Source: Bryum argenteum
Lineage: Eukaryota > Streptophyta > Bryopsida > Bryales > Bryaceae
DNA length: 64,000 bases
NCBI GenBank assembly: GCA_037043015.1
Contig: CM073324.1
Coordinates: 25,188,097-25,252,096 of the forward strand
Direction of reading: 5' to 3'
Below the pieces are notes generated by a model. That model saw only the letters and a list, made by a program, of their open reading frames with translations, did not search any database and had not been told where the DNA came from. The translations under genes were made by a program, and so were the position numbers. Below are positions 58,872 to 64,000 of this stretch, piece by piece. Each line of letters opens with the position of its first letter. Position 1 is the first letter of the stretch.

Positions 58872-59843
58872 CCCCTAAACGTCTCTAGTGTCGAAAAACG
58901 ACATTTTGGATGAAGGGCAGAAACTTTGAAGAGCCATAACTTCTTCATCCAAAATTCGTTTTTGACGAAATCACTTGGGTTAGGTCACAAATCAAGTCTA
59001 GTTTATGTGGTAAAATTTGCACACTCATAAAATAAAGTATGAATAAATGGCATGGATTTTAGTGAAGGCAGCTATTGTTTTTGGGTTTTCAAACATTTGG
59101 CATGTTTTACCATTGCAAGCCAATTATGTGAAATCTAAAATAGTTTTTCATGAGATTTTTTTCATAGGTTTGATATTTAGATGCATCTCAACAACTTTGT
59201 AGTTGGAAGTTTTTTGATCTAGATAACTTTGGTATTGGCTTTGCAATGATGTTTCTACGATGAAGAAAGTGAAAAAATGGATGATTTTTGAAGAGCTAGA
59301 TCTCCTTCATCCACCGTTAGATTTTGACTTTATTTTTTGGGATGGTTTCCAATTATAGTCTATTTTTAGTGGTAGAAACCTTGACCCAATCGAGGAAATA
59401 TTGAAGAAAAGCCATGGATTTGAGTGCGAGGGGTCTAGTTTTGGACTATTTTTCCTTTGTAAAATTTTTGGTAGTTTTCACGAGTACAAGGCTACTATCT
59501 GAGCCAAGATTTTTTTTTGATGAATTTTTTTGGTACAAGAGTGTCTTTGAGATGAAGATGAACAACTTTCTAGTTGCTGATTTTTTGATTGCAAATTTCA
59601 TGCTGGTAGTATTTTCACTTCAAAGTGGAAATGATGGTATTTTGTAGCCTGTTTTGCGCACTAATATGTTATGATCTCGCAATCTATGAGGTCCCATGAG
59701 TCAAAATTTGGTCCACATGATCTACTACAAGTCTATTACAAGTTTGTACGGTTGAGATCTGAATAACTTATCTTTATTTTCATCTATATCACTCTTTTTG
59801 AAAATGAGTTTTTGGCTAAAAATACCCCAAGGACGTTTAGGGG
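58872..59843 (+). mobile_element. TTAA-flanked (piggyBac-like) element, second 972-base copy
   Basis: Ends CCCCTAAACG and CGTTTAGGGG are perfect inverses; TTAA on both sides (58,868-58,871 and 59,844-59,847). Same length and orientation as 6,232-7,204. Its open frame (59,414-59,647) matches part of that copy (LVLDYFSFVK in both) but is broken elsewhere. Confidence 0.78.
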
Positions 59844-60479
59844 TTAAGTTCTTGTATTCAGAAAGTGAATTTTGATTTGTACTTAAATAATCATCAATTT
59901 TTGTCTTAGTTTGCTATGGTTAAAATTGTCCACTTATTTGTACGTTCTAAAGTTGTATTATAAATTTAAATTCATGTATTCTTAGATTGTATTCTAAAAA
60001 TAGTAATTCTTGTATTTGGAAATTTAAAATCACTATTTGAAATGGAAAATCATTTGAAATAGTTTAGAACATTTTATCAAAGTTTAGGATGCCTATTCAT
60101 TTTCAATTTTTTGTAGATATATTCACTTAGTTTTGCACGCAAATGTAGACATCTTTCCTTAGTATATTATGTCTTAATTAAGAACACTAATCTATTCATG
60201 GTCATGGCAATGAAATGAAGGAAAAAAAAAAAAAAAAAAAACATTGTTTACTTTTGTTTTTCTATTTTATTTACTTCAATACTTGGTTTTTAAAATAAAT
60301 TTGGTATGCAAAGAGTTTTTTAAAACTTTTCAGTTCTTAATCCAAGTTTAGAAATCGTAGTCATTCTTTGTTTTTTTTTTTTTAGAATTTCAAAAAGTCA
60401 AAATTTCAAAAAGTCAAAAAGTCAAAATTTCAAAAAGTCTATGTATCCAAGATAGAAACACTGACAATTATGATCCTAT

Positions 60480-61215
60480 GATTAGGTAGATTAGAATTCT
60501 ATGTATTATATGCTAAGTTTAGAAGCTTCTGAAACATTCTAAGTTTTAGTATCAATGTAATTTTTGATAGGAATTACATGAAACCGCCATGGTAGGTAAC
60601 AAAATCCTTGTCAAATAAGTTTGTACAGTTATGTCCATGAAATTTCTTAAACTAATTTCATTTCAAATCTAAGGTTGTATTTTAAAACCTTAGCTATGTG
60701 AGTGTTGATTGTACAATTAGAACATGTTATACTATTGCAATGTAATTATGTAACATAAACTTTGGTCTTTTTCATCTATGGTAGGTAAACATTGATGCAA
60801 TACACATATCGTAAATAATGTATGGAATGATTTATTACCAATTAATTGAAATTTCATCCAATTTATGTATGACAAATATACATTATTACTAATCTCCATT
60901 CGCTCTTTTGGTAGAGAATAAATCTTAAGGAATCAAATAAGAAAATTCCCCAAAGATCTACTATACTATGATGACAGTCACCAAGTATTAAAATAAGTTT
61001 GAAGGAATCATAGATCTTTCAAAGGAAAGTAACATTTGTTTATTGTGTTTGATATTAATGAGCAATAAAACCATAGAGTTCATGTACTTAATAAAAAGTA
61101 AAATAAACTCACACTATTTATGTACCATGAAATGTACTCTTACATAATTGAAGGACTCTATACAAACGGTTATTTTTGTATTCAACTATTATATGTTATA
61201 TATGTATAAGCAAAT
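60480..61215. other. AT-rich non-coding sequence
   Basis: No gene or defined element seen. Confidence 0.45.
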
Positions 61216-61221
61216 AGAGCT

Positions 61222-61510
61222 TTAGTTGTCTGATGATCCGACCACAACAACCGCATGTGATTGAACAGGCACGATTATCGTCGTGACGACCCTCCACGGG
61301 ATCACTAGCATAAGCTCCTTACTAGGGCGTCGTGTCTCGGTATCGGGCCCTTGCTCGTGCTGCTCCTCACTCATCAGAGTGAACCTAGCAAGAGATGTCT
61401 CCATTGCCTCTGCTCATGGTGCTGGTGGTGATGCCTGATAACCCGCACAATACTCTGAGTTATCCGAATCGTCGCCGTCAAAGTCGCTAGAAGCGTCATC
61501 ACATTTCTTC
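61222..61510 (-). pseudogene. Decayed fragment of exon 4 of the ParB/methyltransferase gene
   Basis: The minus-strand frame at 61,404-61,222 starts METSLARFTLMSEEQ and has TETRRPSKE and VVVVGSSDN. Exon 4 of the gene at 50-56 kb has METSPPRSTPMGDEH, AETRRPGKE and DVVVGSSGN (about 52,034-51,850). The plus strand after 61,432 (TGATAACCCG.., then TCGTCGCCGTCAAAGTC) matches 52,181-52,250, with about 110 bases of exon 4 missing between. No palindrome is present. So a related gene copy once existed here, or this is a duplicated piece. Confidence 0.75.
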
Positions 61511-61519
61511 TTCTTTGAT

Positions 61520-62575
61520 ATCATAATAAGATTTTTTTGAACTAAATTTAAATAGCATTTCTATGTGTGAGTCATTCAATCCAAGCCTTCAAAGGCATAA
61601 TTTGAATTCTCTCAAGCTAGTTGTCATTACTATTATGCAAAATAAAGTTTATGTACATAAAATGAATTATAATAATTATAATATAACATAAACTAACATA
61701 TTAAGATATAGTATTATAAAGTATAATATTATACAATATAGTTCAATAGAATATAATAGTATTTATTAAATCTTAGTTAATAGCCTTTAATATGAGATAA
61801 TAAAATATAGTATAATATATTATAATATAACAAACTTCTTCCATTTTTATATTTCAGAGTTAAAGGGAATCGGACTAAATATCAAGTTAGAAATGATTGC
61901 AAATTAAAAAAGGAATAACTTTAAAAACTGTGAGATATGAATTGACAAATTATAATCATATTGTACAATAATTATAATCATATAGTGTAATAATTATAGT
62001 CTAACAATAATAATAACAATAATTATATAGTATATAACCTTAAGATAATGGTATACAATTTAATATTGCATAATAATTATAGTATAGCGTAGTATAATGT
62101 ACTAAAATATAGTATAACATAGTATATTTTATTACAATAGAATATTAAACGATAATATAAATATGTTTGAAAGATAATAATATATATCATATAATACTAC
62201 ATAACATAAAATAATGTAAAACTTTTTCATATACGAAAATACATCATATTAGAATATTATATAATATAAAATAACATTTTCTATATTTTATAAGATATTA
62301 GAAAAACTTCATAATACCATATAATACAATATATTACAAAGATAATACAGAAAATGTTGGAAATTATAGGAAATTATAGTAAATAATAGTATGATATAGT
62401 TTAATAAAGTATCACATAATATTATATAGTAATATATTCTATCGAATAATTAGTATAATATAGTATAATATACTCTAATATATTATAATGTAGTATAACC
62501 TAGAATAATCAAACATAATACAAGTTAATAGAATATAGAATAATAAAAGAATATCATATAGAATTATACTATAGG

Positions 62576-62576
<1 letters not shown>
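61520..62576. other. Extremely AT-rich sequence, no gene
   Basis: Made mostly of ATAGTATAATATA-type words; probably decayed simple repeats. Confidence 0.6.

Positions 62577-62631
<55 letters not shown>
62577..62631. repeat. (AT)n microsatellite
   Basis: About 54 bases of pure AT dinucleotide. Confidence 0.95.
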
Positions 62632-62634
<3 letters not shown>

Positions 62635-62683
62635 CTCAGATGTAAAATTATATAAAATAAAATCTCATAATACAATATAATAT

Positions 62684-63290
62684 AATACAATACAATATAA
62701 TACAATATAATATAATATAATATAATATAATATAATATAATATAATATAATATAATATAATATAATATAATATAATATAATATAATATAATATAATATAA
62801 TATAATATAATATAATATAATATAATATAATATAATATAATATAATATAATATAATATAATATAATATAATATAATATAATATAATATAATATAATATAA
62901 TATAATATAATATAATATAATATAATATAATATAATATAATATAATATAATATAATATAATATAATATAATATAATATAATATAATATAATATAATATAA
63001 TATAATATAATATAATATAATATAATATAATATAATATAATATAATATAATATAATATAATATAATATAATATAATATAATATAATATAATATAATATAC
63101 TAAATATAATATAATATAATATAATATAATATAATATAATATAATATAATATAATATAATATACTAAATATAATATAATATAAAATAATATAATATAATA
63201 TAAAATAATATAATATAATATAATCTAAAATAATCTAATATAATCTAATATAATACAACATACTATAATATACTAAATATAATATATAAC
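62684..63290. repeat. (TATAA)n pentanucleotide array
   Basis: From about 62,706 to 63,096 the five-base unit TATAA repeats without a break that I can see (nearly 80 units), then continues with short interruptions such as ACTAAATATAAT to about 63,290. Confidence 0.95.
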
Positions 63291-63439
63291 TCTAATTTTG
63301 TAGTTATTATAGTTTATTCAATAAATACACTAATACGAATTCGTATTTCTTTTTCCACTTCTCATAGTTATGTATACAATGTTCAATTTTGTAGAGAAAA
63401 GTAGTATACAATATTTTATGTAAAAAATAAAAAACCGAT

Positions 63440-64000
63440 ATTTAGAAATGGGTTTCCCTCCAAAATCAGTTTCCCGCCGAACCATCTTTGCCGCCTAATG
63501 TTTTCAAATTTCAGTTTGAAAAAGTGGAATCGTATTTAGATTCCCAATCAAGACAAAATCCATATTGCGACAAAAACCTGTCCGCTTTTTGCACGAATTC
63601 GGGCATCGAGATACTCTCACGATGTACCCGTTGGGGTCGGGCTCGGGTTGCTTACTCGGTTTCTCAAGTGTCATTTCATTTTCTTCTCACTCTCTATCGT
63701 GCTCTCAAGGTGCGCTTCGTTCATATTTCGTTCCGGTGTATAGATTCAAGGTTCTGTGTGTGTAGAAGGAGTTTCAGTTGGTGCTCAATGCGTCTGATGT
63801 AGTTTCGCATTTATAGGTTTCAGTATTGTTGCATTAGTTTGAGAGTGATTCAAGTTATGACTACTGCTCCTCATGTTTCTTTTCGAATTCTGTATTAAGT
63901 ACTAATTTTTGTGCTTGGTTTTGTTCAGTTGCGAGCCGTTGTTTATCTTTCGAATTCTGCAATTCGCAGGTGAGCGATGTTCGCAAATCGAGTGCAAGGC
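63440..64000 (+). promoter_or_regulatory. Possible promoter and first exon of a plus-strand gene running off the window
   Basis: After 20 AT-rich kilobases the composition turns balanced. An open frame at 63,488-63,802 has a possible donor (CTCAAG before GTGCGC, about 63,708), and C/T-rich text (63,660-63,705) looks like a leader. I do not recognise any product. Confidence 0.3.

Larger units (their letters stand above)
57820..60470 (+). repeat. Diffuse duplication flanking the TTAA elements
   Basis: Phrases at 57,825-57,905 (GGTATGCAAAGAG, CTTTTCAGTTC) recur at 60,307-60,385, and ATTATGATCCTATGATTAGG at about 58,473 and 60,464. Together they suggest an old tandem duplication of about 2 kb in AT-rich DNA. 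Confidence 0.5.

Overview
The window looks like nuclear DNA of a plant-type eukaryote (a streptophyte, either land plant or charophyte). Genes are split by GT-AG introns. The mobile DNA is of plant type: a Ty3/gypsy chromovirus with a chromodomain and a tRNA-iMet-like primer site, a CACTA element, PIF/Harbinger-like and Stowaway-like MITEs, and many small elements flanked by TTAA. The species cannot be fixed by eye. Most of the window is AT-rich repeat, and most open frames in it are chance.

Layout. 0-9.7 kb: MITEs, one copy of a segmental duplication and nested TTAA elements. 9.8-12.6 kb: a MITE and a small minus-strand gene with two similar exons. 13-24 kb: MITEs and the second copy of the segmental duplication. 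24.36-26.04 kb: a clean three-exon gene for a 150-residue protein of unknown function. 26-28.9 kb: more elements. 28,891-39,514: one CACTA element with matching ends and a CTA target duplication. Inside it sits a complete chromovirus (30,050-35,623, TCGGG duplication). Its LTR carries a TATA box preceded by a cluster of heat-shock elements. 40.6-42.8 kb: a decayed tnp2-type (CACTA) transposase. 45.4-57.7 kb: a minus-strand gene cluster with higher GC. 57.8-63.3 kb: AT-rich repeats, two more TTAA elements, a decayed fragment of the main gene, and a long TATAA array. 63.4-64 kb: possibly the start of another gene.

The most striking locus is 50,272-57,700 (minus). Five coding exons and a non-coding first exon can be joined in phase into a protein of about 1,600 residues. 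It has a ParB-like domain, then a region laid out like a beta-class DNA N6-adenine/N4-cytosine methyltransferase with altered catalytic motifs, then a long disordered tail. One in-frame TAG interrupts it (or an 87-base intron). The locus is peppered with about 27 copies of a 21-base palindrome with fixed arms TTATCCCCG / CGGGGATAA and a variable central triplet. These lie in intron 1, two other introns and, always in one frame, in the coding tail. A ParB-methyltransferase protein beside its own dense palindromes is the best candidate here for an undescribed system. A downstream FCP1/NLI-phosphatase-like gene and two unrecognised genes follow on the same strand.
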